Positions 51,946 through 62,479 of a stretch of DNA of 64,000 nt are shown here, one piece after another. The stretch lies in NCBI RefSeq assembly GCF_963678635.1, contig NC_087062.1, positions 15,613,789 to 15,677,788 on the forward strand, in the 5' to 3' direction. Positions within the stretch are counted from its first letter, which is position 1; each line of letters begins with the position of its first letter. Position numbers and translations under genes: made by a program. Origin of the DNA: Symsagittifera roscoffensis (lineage: Eukaryota > Xenacoelomorpha > Acoela > Convolutidae). Below the pieces are notes generated by a model, which saw only the letters and a program-made list of their open reading frames with translations, searched no databases and was not told the origin of the DNA.

Positions 51946-52339
51946 ACATTTCAACTAAAAAAGTTTATAAAAAAACAACAAGTACAAAAATTATTTCAAC
52001 TCAGGCGAACTCTGATATACTAAATTTGCTGAATTCCTTTGAAAATGTTTAACATCAAACAGATCATTCTTTTGAAAAAATGGGGTCAATTAAAATGGCC
52101 CCTTCCCTCATGCGAATGACCGTTCACAGGTTGGATAGGGCTATAACAACGCTATATAAAAAATCGACAAAATTTATGAATAAATCAAGTCGATTATAAA
52201 ACATCCAGAGAATTGTCATGTAAATCTATCCTCCTCGATTATAGCACAGATAAAATCGTCTATGTTGGATGCATTTTTAAGTTTTTTGCACCCCCTGAGG
52301 CCATCTAAAATATTGCCAAATTAGCAACCTGAATGCTGT
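51946..52339. other. No gene seen
   Basis: Lies upstream of the non-LTR element remnant and may contain its 5' part, but no conserved motif was found. Confidence 0.4.
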
Positions 52340-52956
52340 TTAACTTTCAGCATCCACATAAACGATAAGCGGATTATTGTCTGCTGTTTTTACAATCCAC
52401 CTTCGAGCAGCAAATATCGCTAGTCTAGGCAATTTCGCACAAATTTTAAATGAAATCGGGAAATCAAATCAATCAACTGCAACACTTATTTGCGGAGATG
52501 CAAATTTTCCAAATGCAAACTGGATTGACTATAGTAGCACCGAAAATAAAGAAAACTCAATAATAGAACTAATCGAGCAACATCAATTCGAGCAGGCAAT
52601 AGATTTTTCCACTTGTGGCAATAACCCTTGACATTACATTATTCAAAAATTGTCACATTCATGCGACTCCTGACGAAAATTTCTCAAAAATTTACAATTG
52701 CTCCGACCACAAAGCCATGAGGTAAAAGTCGCTATTGAAAACTTTCGAAGCTTTGGTAGAGTGGACTATAACCAAATCTTTTGAGAATGCGCTAAAATTG
52801 TGAATTCAAACAAACGTTTTCGCACATTTTGTGCACCTTCCGGTTTTAAAAACTCTAAACTATCTGTACAAAATGATCAAAGATCATAAAAAGTGTCACA
52901 CATATCATTACTTCAAAATTTTCAAAATTCAACCAATCGAAACTTTACAAATATCA
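52340..52956 (+). pseudogene. Non-LTR retrotransposon: endonuclease domain remnant
   Basis: The plus strand reads IIVCCFYNPP, then after a frame change LNEIGKSNQSTATLICGDAN (GDAN is the catalytic GDFN-type motif of the APE-like endonuclease). A continuing stretch ends in YNCSDHKAM, where SDH is the last catalytic motif. Stops and frame changes interrupt it. This order is typical of Jockey/CR1/L2-type LINEs. The reverse transcriptase part continues after the inserted Penelope-like element at 56531. Confidence 0.75.
52775..52956 (+). repeat. Left copy of 182-bp direct repeat flanking the PLE
   Basis: Matches 56531-56712 with about 15 differences by eye and no length change. Both copies run from the AAT(C or A)TTTTGAGAATGCG phrase to ACTTTACAAATATCA. 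It belongs to the LINE sequence. Confidence 0.8.
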
Positions 52957-53126
52957 CTGAAATTATGTAGCAACTATTATGTAACATTTTAAAACATTTT
53001 GTCACTAATTTCTGAGAGTTTTCTTCATTTTTATTTCCACATTTCCGTTTTGTGGCTAATTTTTATGCTAACATGTAAGTTGATTCAAAATTTTGTTATT
53101 TTAGCCAGAATTTTTTGATTCTGGAA

Positions 53127-53720
53127 CTATAGCCTTAGTGTCAGCTCCCTACTTCTAAACTCGTCGCGCGTGTTAATTGCCGGTCTCTCTTTCCTAATGT
53201 GCAGCGCCTCTAATGTAAGTAACTTGATGCTGCTGGACGCCTGCTCGATTATTTTCCAATTAAACTCAGACTTACCACGCTCACTACCACAATGCCTTAT
53301 ATGCTGTCCAACTGGGGTATCCTCTTTTCGGTGTTCCTCAATCCTTGTGGTGAGATGTCGGACCGTCTGGCCAACATAGATGGATTTGCACCCACAACAT
53401 TCAAGTCTGTACACCACTTTTGATTTCAGTTCACTGGAAAAGGAGGGTTTTAGAGAGGGCATACAAGTTTTCAATTTCCTCGTCGTGAATATTATCAGCG
53501 CATTGGTGATATCGCGCACTTTTTTTGCTAATGTCTGACTGTGATTCCCCCTATATTGGACCATCAAGATGGGTGGTGAATCACTGCTATAATCACAGGG
53601 CTTCTTTTTTTTCAGCCATGTTCTTTTTGTTTTTGCCCTCGCTGATGATCTTTTCAAGGGCGTGGGATGCAACCCGCGACGACCAACTTTCCGGATATTG
53701 GTTATCCAACCACTGCTCAC
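53127..53720 (-). pseudogene. PLE GIY-YIG endonuclease domain
   Basis: The open frame holds VVYRLECCGCKSIYVGQTVR and LTTRIEEH at 53331-53414: a GIY-YIG core (here VYR and IYVGQT), the catalytic Arg in TTRIEEH, and a Cys-Cys plus His-His pattern that in this family is thought to bind zinc. The C-terminus LEALHIRKERPAINTRDEFR carries the Glu and Asn found in GIY-YIG nucleases of PLEs. The stop at 53127 looks like the natural end of the protein. The frame is joined to the upstream RT only through a frameshift near 53600-53720. Confidence 0.85.
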
Positions 53721-54426
53721 GGTTGATTTTCATGGCTTTATCATATTCTTCCCATGTTGACGTACTGCGGAAAAACCGGTGAACAGTTCCTTCAATCACA
53801 CTTCTCTTGCACTGAAGGGGGGCGCAGCTTCTAAAATTGAGTATGGTACCTGTATCTGTTGGCTTTTGATACCACCCACAGCTAATTTTCCTGCTTTTGT
53901 CAATACTAATTTGTAAACCCAAAAATGCCAAAGTTCCGTTTGTGTTTGGTGTCTCTATTGTGAACTGTAAATTTGGATGTAGTAAGTTTGCAGCCCGTAG
54001 CACTTTTTCAGGATCACCCTTCACATCTCACTATATCATCAACGTAACGGAGAAACAATTTAGATTGTTGCCCTGATTTATTTTCTCCCTTATTGCGATG
54101 CATTTTCTGCAGTACCAGACGGTTTCACTTATATTTCGATACTCATCATCTGATATATCACCGCATTTTACGTGATACCAGTTCAAACAGCATTCACATT
54201 CTACACCTTTTGACCTGTACGTGACTTTCTTATTGCACTCGGGACATATTCCGTGAAGATCTTTCTCGGGCAAAAACATTTCGGGAATATCCCTTGATAG
54301 TGCAGTTTCGTACTGCTTCAGCCAAAGATTTGCTAAAATAACGTCAAGAGATGCCCCCATTGCTAAACCATCTTTCTGAACGTACCATGTTTCATTGCAC
54401 TTGGAATGGTTTTGACTAACTGCCAT
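53593..54426 (-). pseudogene. PLE reverse transcriptase motifs B and C with inserted PHD finger
   Basis: The frame 54426-54031 starts with RT motif B, QKDGLAMGASLDVILANLWL (54319-54378). About 24 residues later comes a complete C4HC3 PHD finger (54100-54246): CPEC, 12 residues, CECC, LNWYHVKC, then WYCRKC. Motif C, RYVDDIV, with YVDD at 54035-54046, follows in a shifted frame, and then the RT thumb region, LAFLGLQISIDKSR among others (54024-53593). The PHD therefore lies inside the palm, in the loop between motifs B and C. PHD fingers usually bind histone tails. The shift between PHD and YVDD is one base, so the original product was probably continuous. Confidence 0.82.
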
Positions 54427-55747
54427 GTCTCTTCATGTTTTTCCTAGCAATTGAGGGTGGTTCATCTTGCTCATACAGTTTTCTCTGAGCTATGTCTATT
54501 GCTTCTTTCAGTGGAACATTTGTGTACAAACTCTTCACATCTAGAGATATCAAGTTTTCATTGGGCTCAAGATTAGTGCTCTCTAAGATTTCTCTCGCAT
54601 CTAGTGAGTTGGTTTCGATGTTTGCGCCCTCAATTTTCTCAAAAAGTTTAGCAAGAACCTTGTTCAAGTTATAATAAGAGCTACCAGGCAAGGAGAGGAC
54701 CGGTCTTGATGGGGTATTTACTTTATGCACTTTCGCCAACCCATGAAGCCTGGCGGGCTGCCCCCCAGTAGACCTCATCCTTGTGTAGAGACTCTCACTT
54801 ATTTCTTCTTTTTTCCTCATAGCCAACAACTCCTTATTGATGTCTCTTTCTATCTTCAAAACAATCGCATCACCTGTTCCTGTACTTTTGCTGAATTGAT
54901 TTGAATCTAATGTATCCGACAACTTGTTCTCGTAGGTGTCCTTTCTCATTACACAAAAACCCACGCCTTTGTCATACGGTACCGCAACTAATCCATTACT
55001 CTTCAGATACTTTCGGGCCTTCTCAACGCCTTTGTCAGATGGTGTTTGTGTCACCCTCTTAGCATAGGCTTTTGCCACAGCTTCGATCTCACAAAGGGCC
55101 TCCCCGGGGATTTTACAATTTTTGAGATCCGATAGAAAGATGTCAATGTAGGCGAGAAAGTGTGTCTCATTAAATTTATCCCTGAAGGGATGCTTTGGCC
55201 CTAATGCCAACACTTGTTGTACCCAATTTGGTAATTCAACATCATCAAGAGCTCTTACCGAACCCTCACCTTGCTTCCCTAGAGGTCGGTCTTGCCTTTC
55301 TGATAGTTTCATTAGCTTCTTCTGATGGGTCTCTTTGACTGTTGCGGTTTTTCTTTGTCCCCTAAGACTTAAATATTTAATAACCGAAGGCCAAAACTTC
55401 TCATCTACACCCCTCTGTACTGCGCCTCTCGCCCTTTCTAGTTTGACTTCAACGTTTTTCTCATCTGTCCTTGCCTTGTTTATCTCCGTTCTTAGAAGTT
55501 TTGTCTGAAAACTGTGTACCGCTTGGTTCGAAAACACCCCATTTTCCGGAACCCTGAACCTCAAAAAATCAAGTATAATGTCGTTTTCTAGACAAACTCT
55601 CAAAAGTTTAACACGTTGGTGACAGTTGATAAATTTAACATATATGGACGCATAATCACGGACTAATTTCCAAATGAGTTTGTTTTTCGAAGTCCAAATC
55701 AAGAATGGAGGTGGAAGTACAACTGTGCTCATTGGTTTGCAGGCCAC
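54416..55747 (-). pseudogene. PLE reverse transcriptase, N-terminal half
   Basis: 443 codons. The N-terminal part is highly charged with a predicted coiled-coil-like stretch (DEKNVEVKLERARGAVQRGV). RT motifs follow: VAVPYDKGVGFCVM, then RLHGLAKVHKVNTPSRPVLS and LPGSSYYNLNKVLAKLFE, then motif A, LISLDVKSLYTNVPL (about 54513-54557). PYDKG, the KxHK motif, RPV and SLYTNVP are characteristic of Penelope-like RTs. The frame ends by shift near 54420, where motif B begins. Confidence 0.87.
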
Positions 55748-56412
55748 GAGGAATAAACCTCACGTGACACAAAGCAACTCAAATAAAACAAGTTTAACTC
55801 ACTTTCTCCGTTGAAGACGCCTATGTTCACCAGTCTTCTTTTCTCCGTCCTCCTTCTCGATTGAGATTTCTTTTTCGTGTTTGAACGAAGCTCAAAGACT
55901 TTAGCTCCAGCTGGAAGTCCTGGTGCAGTGCCTGATATTCGTTGAACAGCTCCGTTCCTCTCTTCCTCTTTGAAATGAGACACTTTGTAATAGGAATGAC
56001 AAGAATACCCGAGCTGATCAGCTGGTTCCTGATATCCGGTGTACCGTTTCTCTGACAGTATACAATTGCGCTGATATTTGTCAGTGTCTTCAGGATTTCT
56101 GTCAATTCCTCTGCAGTGCAAGCTCTGAAATTGTTGGTGCGGTGGCTGTTGATAGAATTATTGATGATGTCATGCCACACCACCATTTGACGTTTTTCTG
56201 CTAGAGGTGCCCTGCAGAGTAGGCTTGCGAGGTTCTTCTGTGGGTTCGTGGTGTTCGGGTTTAAAGAAAGTCCCGGAATAGCCAAAATTTTGGGTAGAAA
56301 TCGTTCTTTTTTCTGGGTTGCTAAGTTGTTCCAGGCTGTGGTAGAGTGAGATATCTGCTACAATGTAGACCATTTCAATTCTAACATGGTAAAATATAAA
56401 AAGATTTTTCAA
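55729..56412 (-). pseudogene. PLE N-terminal region
   Basis: Overlapping minus frames 56412-56170, 56285-55827 and 56121-55729. The middle one begins AIPGLSLNPNTTNPQKNLAS and ends in a basic block near 55830-55870 (KRNLNREGGRRK). A similar start occurs in the second copy at 62527 (LAIPALTLKANQVLIDKNLL). The GAAAG-GTGAGTT phrase near 55800 could be a donor of a small intron before the RT frame; this is only a possibility. Confidence 0.6.
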
Positions 56413-56530
56413 CTAAAAAGATTTCTCCACTAAAACAAGGGAAAAATAAATTAAAAATTACGTCTCCTTGTAGGAGAGACTGTAATTAAGAAATTGCTCA
56501 ACGCCGTAGGGTTTCAAAATTTTACATCTA

Positions 56531-56712
56531 AATATTTTGAGAATGCGTTAAAATTGTAAATTCAAACAAACGCTTTCGCACATTTTGTGCATCTTCAGGT
56601 TTTAAAAATTCTAAACTATCTGTACAAAATGAAGAAAGATCATAAAAAGTGTCACACACATCATTACTTTAATAATTTAAAAATTCAACCAATCAAAACT
56701 TTACAAATATCA
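56531..56712 (+). repeat. Right copy of 182-bp direct repeat flanking the PLE
   Basis: See the left copy at 52775-52956. LINE sequence continues from here. Confidence 0.8.
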
Positions 56713-58797
56713 GTGCCTTAGTGCCTATAACCAAATCAAAAATTCAATACTAGGTGAGCCTTTCTCACCAGTATGTCACACAAACATCAATAGAATGTGC
56801 GAGGAACTTTACGACTATTTGGAAAATTTGGTAAAACAACATGTGCTCAGAAGAACGAGACGTCGCCAATCACTTCCGCCATGGATTACGCCAAGTACCT
56901 CAAACATCATGAACAAACTGCGAACACAAACTAGAATACACAAATTGAAACCTACAAGCCACCGCATAAATCTCATTCTATTTCTCGATAAAATGGTGAA
57001 AGAAGCAGTAGAGGAAGATAGATTAAATTATCAGAAGAATGTGATGTCCACTCGTAACTTACATTTAATTTTAAGAGTCTGAAAAAATCATAAACTCTCC
57101 CAAAGACTATGATCAAGGACGACATAGTTGTTTCCAAAGCCAAAGAAAATTTTTGAATGAATATTTTCATTCTGTCTTTTCGCCCAAATCAAGCTTCAAC
57201 CTCAAGGACATGAAGTGCAAAAACACGATATTGAGTAACTTCAGTATCTCAAAAACATACTTAAACCAAATTATAACAGAGCTTGACATAACAAAATCGC
57301 GGGGCCCAGATGAACTCCCACCAATTTTCTTCCAGCGAACGGCCAGAAAAAATGACCACAATTTTGCATTGCGTTTTTAAAAACATCAAGAGGGTAAGAA
57401 AAATACCAGATAAATGGAAAATTGCTGCTGTTTCGCCAATTTACAAGAAAGGTGACAAACAACTAATGGAAAACTACCGGCCGGTGTCACTCCTAAATAT
57501 CATGAGTAAACTTTTGGAAAAATGCATGTATCCAGCGCTGTACGACCAATTCAACAAATTTCTCACAAGAAGTCAGCACGGTTTTGTTAAAAACCGTTCA
57601 GTTGTTACAAACATATTATCTTTCTTGAAAAAAATCTACGAAGCAATTGACGAGAACGCAGAAAACCATGTGATCGCATTCTATACTTACTTCTCAAACT
57701 CATTTGACAAAGTCCCGCACTACGAACTACTACAGAAAATGGGCAACATTGGAGTTGGAGGATGTTTCCTAGAAATAATCTCAGACTATCTCAGCAACAG
57801 GAAACAATTTGTTCGTGCTGACAATTTCTCATCAGAAACTACAAGTGGCGTACCACAAGGAACGTTGATTGGTCCATTATTCTTCTGCATCTTCATAAAT
57901 GATCTTCCTGGAGTATTAAAATTAAGTGACCCATATATCTTTGCAGACAACCTAAAATTACTAGCAGTGAATGTAGACACAAAGGACATCCAGGAGGACC
58001 TAAAAAGTGTTGAAAACTGGGTAGACAAAATTAAAATGAGTCTGGCACTGGTCAAAAGTTTTCAAATCGAATTTAGAGGAAATCAACACGAATTCCTCCT
58101 TTGTGAAACAGCAGTGGAAAGCCCGAATGTGATAAAGGATCTAGGAATACATGTGTCCAAACAGTTAACATGGACAACCATTTTAACTCAAGAATGTCGA
58201 AGGCGAATAAAACGTTCTATTGCATCCGCAGAAACTTAGAATTCAAAGTCAAAATGCGCATAAAACTTGGTCTGTAAAAATCTTTAATACTTCCTGTTCT
58301 AACTTATGGTCCAATTCTTTGCAATATCTCAAGAAACGACTTAGGGAGATTAGAAAGGTTTCAAAAGAAAGTCTAAAAATGAATCACAGGAAACGATTCC
58401 GACTATACAGAGCAGCTGAGATTGTTAAACATCCTGACTCTGGCGTTGTTTCTCCAGCTGAACGATTTACTGATGATGGCGAAATTCATGCATGAAGAAA
58501 ACGATCACATTAAGCTCCCGGCAAAAATTGAAAATCCAGGAAGAACGAAAGAAATTTTCAACCTAAACAAGACCAGAACTGAAAAAGCTAGAGGAGAGTA
58601 TACATTCAGGACGTGCCGTCTAATAAACCGACTAAATCAGAAAATTAAATTTCGAGAAATGCGAGGCTTAAAGAGAAGATTGATACAGATGATGTGGAAG
58701 TTTTTCGACGATCAATTCTCTGGACGAAACAAGAGCACATGGGTCCTCTTCTGTGACTGCAACATGTGCCGTAATAACTGGACAAAAATTTGAGAAC
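56713..58797 (+). pseudogene. Non-LTR retrotransposon: reverse transcriptase, inactivated
   Basis: The plus-strand frame 57310-58239 contains IPDKWKIAAVSPIYKKGDK, NYRPVSLLNIMSKLLEK, SQHGFVKNRS and SGVPQGTLIGPLFFCIFIND, the standard RT motifs of Jockey/CR1-type LINEs. Upstream frames (56795, 57153) hold the linker with PPWITP and ITKSRGPDELPP. Two catalytic aspartates are lost: motif A reads FYTYFSNSFDKVPH (Tyr at the expected Asp), and motif C reads FADN instead of FADD. The C-terminal part (58220-58797, two frames) has the usual LPVLTYGP and Arg/Lys-rich end, closing with a CDCNMC Cys cluster. A CAA repeat follows. Confidence 0.85.
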
Positions 58798-58836
58798 TTC
58801 GGGTATATCATCCCATCAGTATCCTACTGAAAACTC

Positions 58837-58859
58837 ACAACAACAACAACAACAACAAC
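58837..58859 (+). repeat. CAA repeat, 3' tail of the LINE
   Basis: Seven AAC/CAA units about 40 bases after the last stop; simple-repeat tails are common in non-LTR elements. Confidence 0.65.
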
Positions 58860-58899
58860 TCCTCAGATGTGCAAAACTTATTTTTGTTATTGTAAAGTT

Positions 58900-59365
58900 T
58901 ATGGTGTCCAAGTATAGTTCTCTGCTAATTTCTGGACGGTTTTTGTAGAGCTTGGTGCTGTTCCTCCGGTACACGCAAAAATTAGTGGAACAAAGATGCT
59001 GTGTTCCTTATCTAGAATTCTTTGTTGGTATTTTGAAGTTTTGACACACTCATAATAATTTTAGGCGTCAGATATAGATTTAGGACAGGATTTATCATGG
59101 GGGTTGATAATTTTTACATCAAAAAAAGATTCGGATTAATCGGCCTCCCCAGAGTCCATTTGCCTTGATGTCAAGTTGAGCGTCATCTTCAGTGGTGGTT
59201 GTTTTGTTGTGAAAGCTTTCACCTTCCAAGGAGTGAAGTTTTATCTCTATTTCAACATCATGGCATACTTTGTTCCGGATTGTCGCAAAAGTATCATGAA
59301 TGCACAATTGCGGCAGTACAGAGAGTGGGTCATTGTGAACGGTTGTCCACGTGGACATTTATATG
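58900..59365 (-). pseudogene. C-terminal fragment of another retroelement protein
   Basis: Minus-strand blocks: CPRGQPFTMTHSLYC, then in another frame NKVCHDVEIEIKLHSLEG, TEDDAQLDIKANGLWGG, IFFDVKIINPHDKSC, and after a stop ILDKEHSIFVPLIFACTGGT. The same series (C-x-CG-PFT-x-DH, RHNE, LxPLxGE, ARLD, FWGG, FFDVRVFNP, F-PLVF-TGG) is known to me from many invertebrate retroelement proteins, downstream of the reverse transcriptase. No RT part is visible next to it here. Confidence 0.6.
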
Positions 59366-60264
59366 GAGTGTTTGGGGGTTCCTATCCATATCTCAGATGT
59401 TAACCATTTTTAAGCGCTGATTTGTTGATGGAAAAATCACATTTTCTCAAGGCTAGCACGCTTAGCCAGTTCGATGCTGCTTTCTGTGATGCTATATTTA
59501 TTGTCAGTTTTCCTTCTGATGAGCTATTTTCTATAATTTAAACATTTTTTGAGAGTTTGGTGTTCTGTGTCTTAGTTTTGATGTTTCTACCTATCAGTGC
59601 TTTTTCCGTTTCAGCTATTTCTGGATCACTGATTTCTAACGATCGGAACTGGTTCGTGACCAGCCATATATATTTGGGAAAAGTGTTTTGCAAAGCTCAG
59701 TGGATGTCTGGTTGAAATGAGTTTTTATCCTTCTCAATTTGCACGCATCTAGACCTGAGGTATCGTGGCATCTGTGCGTCTTCAGGGTTGGTTTTCAAAT
59801 GTCTTGTTATTTTTTTGTTCGAACAAAGAGGAGTGTTATGGCATTGTGTCTTCATTTTATTTAGTTATAAAGTCACTGTTCGCTGTTTTGGTTTGAGGGT
59901 GTTTTTCTTTCTGGATACTAAGGACTGTTTTTCCTTCATTGACTTCGTTTAGGGGAAGTACTCCTTTTGTTTTATTGTTTGGAAGGCATCCAATGGCGGG
60001 AGATACTTTGCCTGTACTCATTAGCCTATCGAATTGCTCAATTTTCTCGTTTATTACGCACTTCTTCTGTTTTGAATGTCTAGTTTGGAGAGCTTTCGCT
60101 CCAGTGAAACATTCGTCTTATAGGCCTTGCTTCTATGAAAATATGCGGCGGCTCAGAGTTTTGGAGTTGGATCCGCTTGTTTCGGATTGTTTTTTGGGAA
60201 GCAGCAGATTTGGGAAAAACATTAGAATTTGATGTTTCTTCTGGTAATGACAACAGCTGCTGGT
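59366..60264. other. No gene supported
   Basis: May be the degraded middle of the retroelement whose 5' ORF lies at 60265-60702 and whose 3' piece lies at 58900-59365, both on the minus strand. No conserved motif was found. Confidence 0.35.
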
Positions 60265-60702
60265 TCAGTAATTTTGTGAATTGTTGTTTTTGCTTTGAAC
60301 TATGAAGCGCGGTTTCCAGTTAACGAAAATTTCATAAATAATGTTTATTATAAGTTCAGGTTCTTGGTCAATAAGCTTCCAGGGGTCAGAGGAGACTGTA
60401 GTCATCGCTGGGGGCGATGATTCAGATTGGTATGCGTTGGGCTGTAACGTTTGTTTTGGGTGTTGCCGATGATGTTTCCTCTTGAGTTGTGATGGGGGCT
60501 GTGCTTCGTGGCCTGTTGGTGGAGTTGGACCCTTTTGAAAAATTTTCGTGGGTGCATTGTATGCAGTAGAATCAATCGTAGTAAAAATTGCTGCCCTGTA
60601 GCCCGCTACATGAGACATAGATGTCTGCTAGGCAAATGACCAACATATGCCTCCTTTTCGGAAGTGGCATTTGCAAATATGGCAGTGCGTTTGATCGGCC
60701 AT
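60265..60702 (-). pseudogene. Probable retroelement 5' ORF with Cys/His motif
   Basis: An ATG at 60702 opens MADQTHCHICKCHFRKGGIC, a CxxC-like zinc-finger start, but stops after 24 codons. A second frame, 60618-60265, is Pro/Gln/Thr-rich (GPTPPTGHEAQPPSQLKRK) and ends in a more ordered, hydrophobic part. Composition is clearly less AT-rich than the surroundings, which supports past coding. Its place upstream of the retroelement C-terminal piece suggests the same element. Confidence 0.4.
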
Positions 60703-60751
60703 AATTCGGCAGCGAGGAAGGTAATTTTATGGTGATTATATACAAGTTATT

Positions 60752-61240
60752 GGCTTGACGAACTTCTCTCTAAAAGCTCGTCCAGGATCTTCGTCTTACA
60801 AGCGTACCATCATCGTCATATCACATGAAACTTTTTATTAACCTTATCACAATAAATCCCTGAATGTTCCGACTAACCCTTCATTCATATCGAATAGTTT
60901 TAGACCACCAACTTTTCTATTTATAAAGTGATAATTTTGCAGAGAGGATGGTTTTTGGGATAATAAGCACATTTGGGTTAAACTTATGAATAAACAATTT
61001 TATAAAAATCGCCAATCTTTGCAAAGTCTGATACAATAGATGAGTTATCATTAGAGCCGGCTACTATGGTAACACAACTCAACTTCTGCGAGGGGTAGCT
61101 CGAGACAGTAGCGGCAAGTTTGGCTAGTTTTGCACCTTAGTACGAGTGAAACGTGGCTCCGGCATCTTTTTGACTGCAACACTTGGTCCTTGAGGTTCCT
61201 AATTTCAGTTTTCTGTTCCACTTGGATAGCCAATTTGGCC
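60752..61240 (-). repeat. Direct repeat copy 1, upstream of the retroelement ORF
   Basis: About 489 bp matching 61468-61955, starting GGCTTGACGAACTT and ending in the TTCCACTTGG region. The offset is 716 bp, with a non-repeated spacer between the copies. On the minus strand both copies lie 5' of the ORF at 60702. Confidence 0.75.
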
Positions 61241-61467
61241 TGCACTTCGGCGCGGACATTCACTAATTATGAAAAAAAAAGAGGCAAAACAAGAAGAAAC
61301 AAAGATTTTAAAAAAGGGGCAAAACAAGAAAAAGAATAGACTGTTAAATTGATTGCAGAAAAACGGATTTTGATAACAAAAAACAAAAAAAGAATAAAAC
61401 GATAACCACCTGGTTTTTCACGGGCGGAGGTTCCAGCGGGGGTGTCCGGGTAGAAGAGGAGTATCGC

Positions 61468-61955
61468 GGCTTGACGAACTTGTCTCTAAAATCTTGTACA
61501 GGACCTTCGTCTTACAAGCGTACCATCATCGTCATATCACATGAAAATTTTAAATAATTTTATCACAATAAATCCCTGAATTTTCCGACTAACCCTTCGT
61601 TCATATCGAATAGTTTTAGACCACCAACTTTTCTATTTATAAAGTGATAATTTTGCAGAGGGGATGGTTTTTGGGATAATAAGCAAATTTGGGTCAAACT
61701 TATGAATTATCAAACTTATTACAAATCTCCAATCTTTGCAAAGTCTAATACCGTAGATGAGATATCCTTAGAGCCGGCTACTATGGTAACACAGTTCAGT
61801 TTTTGCGAGGGAGAGCTCGAGACATTAGCGGCAGGTTTGTCTAGTTTTGCACCTTTTTACGAGTGAACCGCGGCTCCGACATCCTTGTGGCTGCAGTACT
61901 TAGTCCTTGAGGTTTCCAATACCAGTTTCCTGCTCCACTTGGGTAGCAAATGGAG
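61468..61955 (-). repeat. Direct repeat copy 2
   Basis: Second copy of 60752-61240 with roughly ten percent difference by eye. The outer edge (TGCTCCACTTGGGTAGC) contains the same minus-strand reading QVEQ-type start as copy 1, now altered. Confidence 0.75.
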
Positions 61956-62479
61956 CAGAAAACTAAGTAAAATGGGAACATACATTTTGGAAACCTATAC
62001 ATTTTGAACAATTTCAAAGTGTAAAATTTTGAGTCGTACGAAATTAAAACGATCAATAATGCTAGCCTCAATATAACTTGGAACGATTTTTAGTGCGGGA
62101 TAACTCGCCACGCGTAATAATTTGGGTTACGCTCTCGGCATTATGTTTAAAATTTTCAAATTGCGCTTAATTTAGTCCAGATTATGGCAATTTTGGCAAT
62201 TTCAAATCCCCAGGAAGTTTTTAAAAAATGGAGGTAAAATATCTTTTTAAAATTGAACTCAGGAAGTCGTTATCTTCAATGTGGTAAAAATGATTTTATT
62301 GAGAATTATTTTTTCGACCGGTGAAATAACTGAATAAAACAAAAGCATAAAAATTCCGTTTTCTTTGAAAGTCGGAACAATAAAGGTAAAGAGCGAAATG
62401 GTTGAGTATCAAATGTAAAGAGGCAAATGCATGTATTCGGAGAATGATCTATATTATTGCAGCCAGTTCACTTGTGCAC
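61956..62479. other. No gene seen
   Basis: AT-rich spacer between the direct repeats and the second PLE copy. Confidence 0.45.

Larger units (their letters stand above)
52957..56530 (-). mobile_element. Penelope-like element inserted in a LINE
   Basis: The minus strand carries, in order, an N-terminal region, a Penelope-type reverse transcriptase, a PHD zinc finger inserted in the RT, and a C-terminal GIY-YIG endonuclease. RT plus GIY-YIG is the hallmark of Penelope-like elements. Outer limits are set by the 182-bp direct repeats; the true ends may lie a little inside them. Coding is broken by at least four frame changes, although every key motif can be read. Confidence 0.85.
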
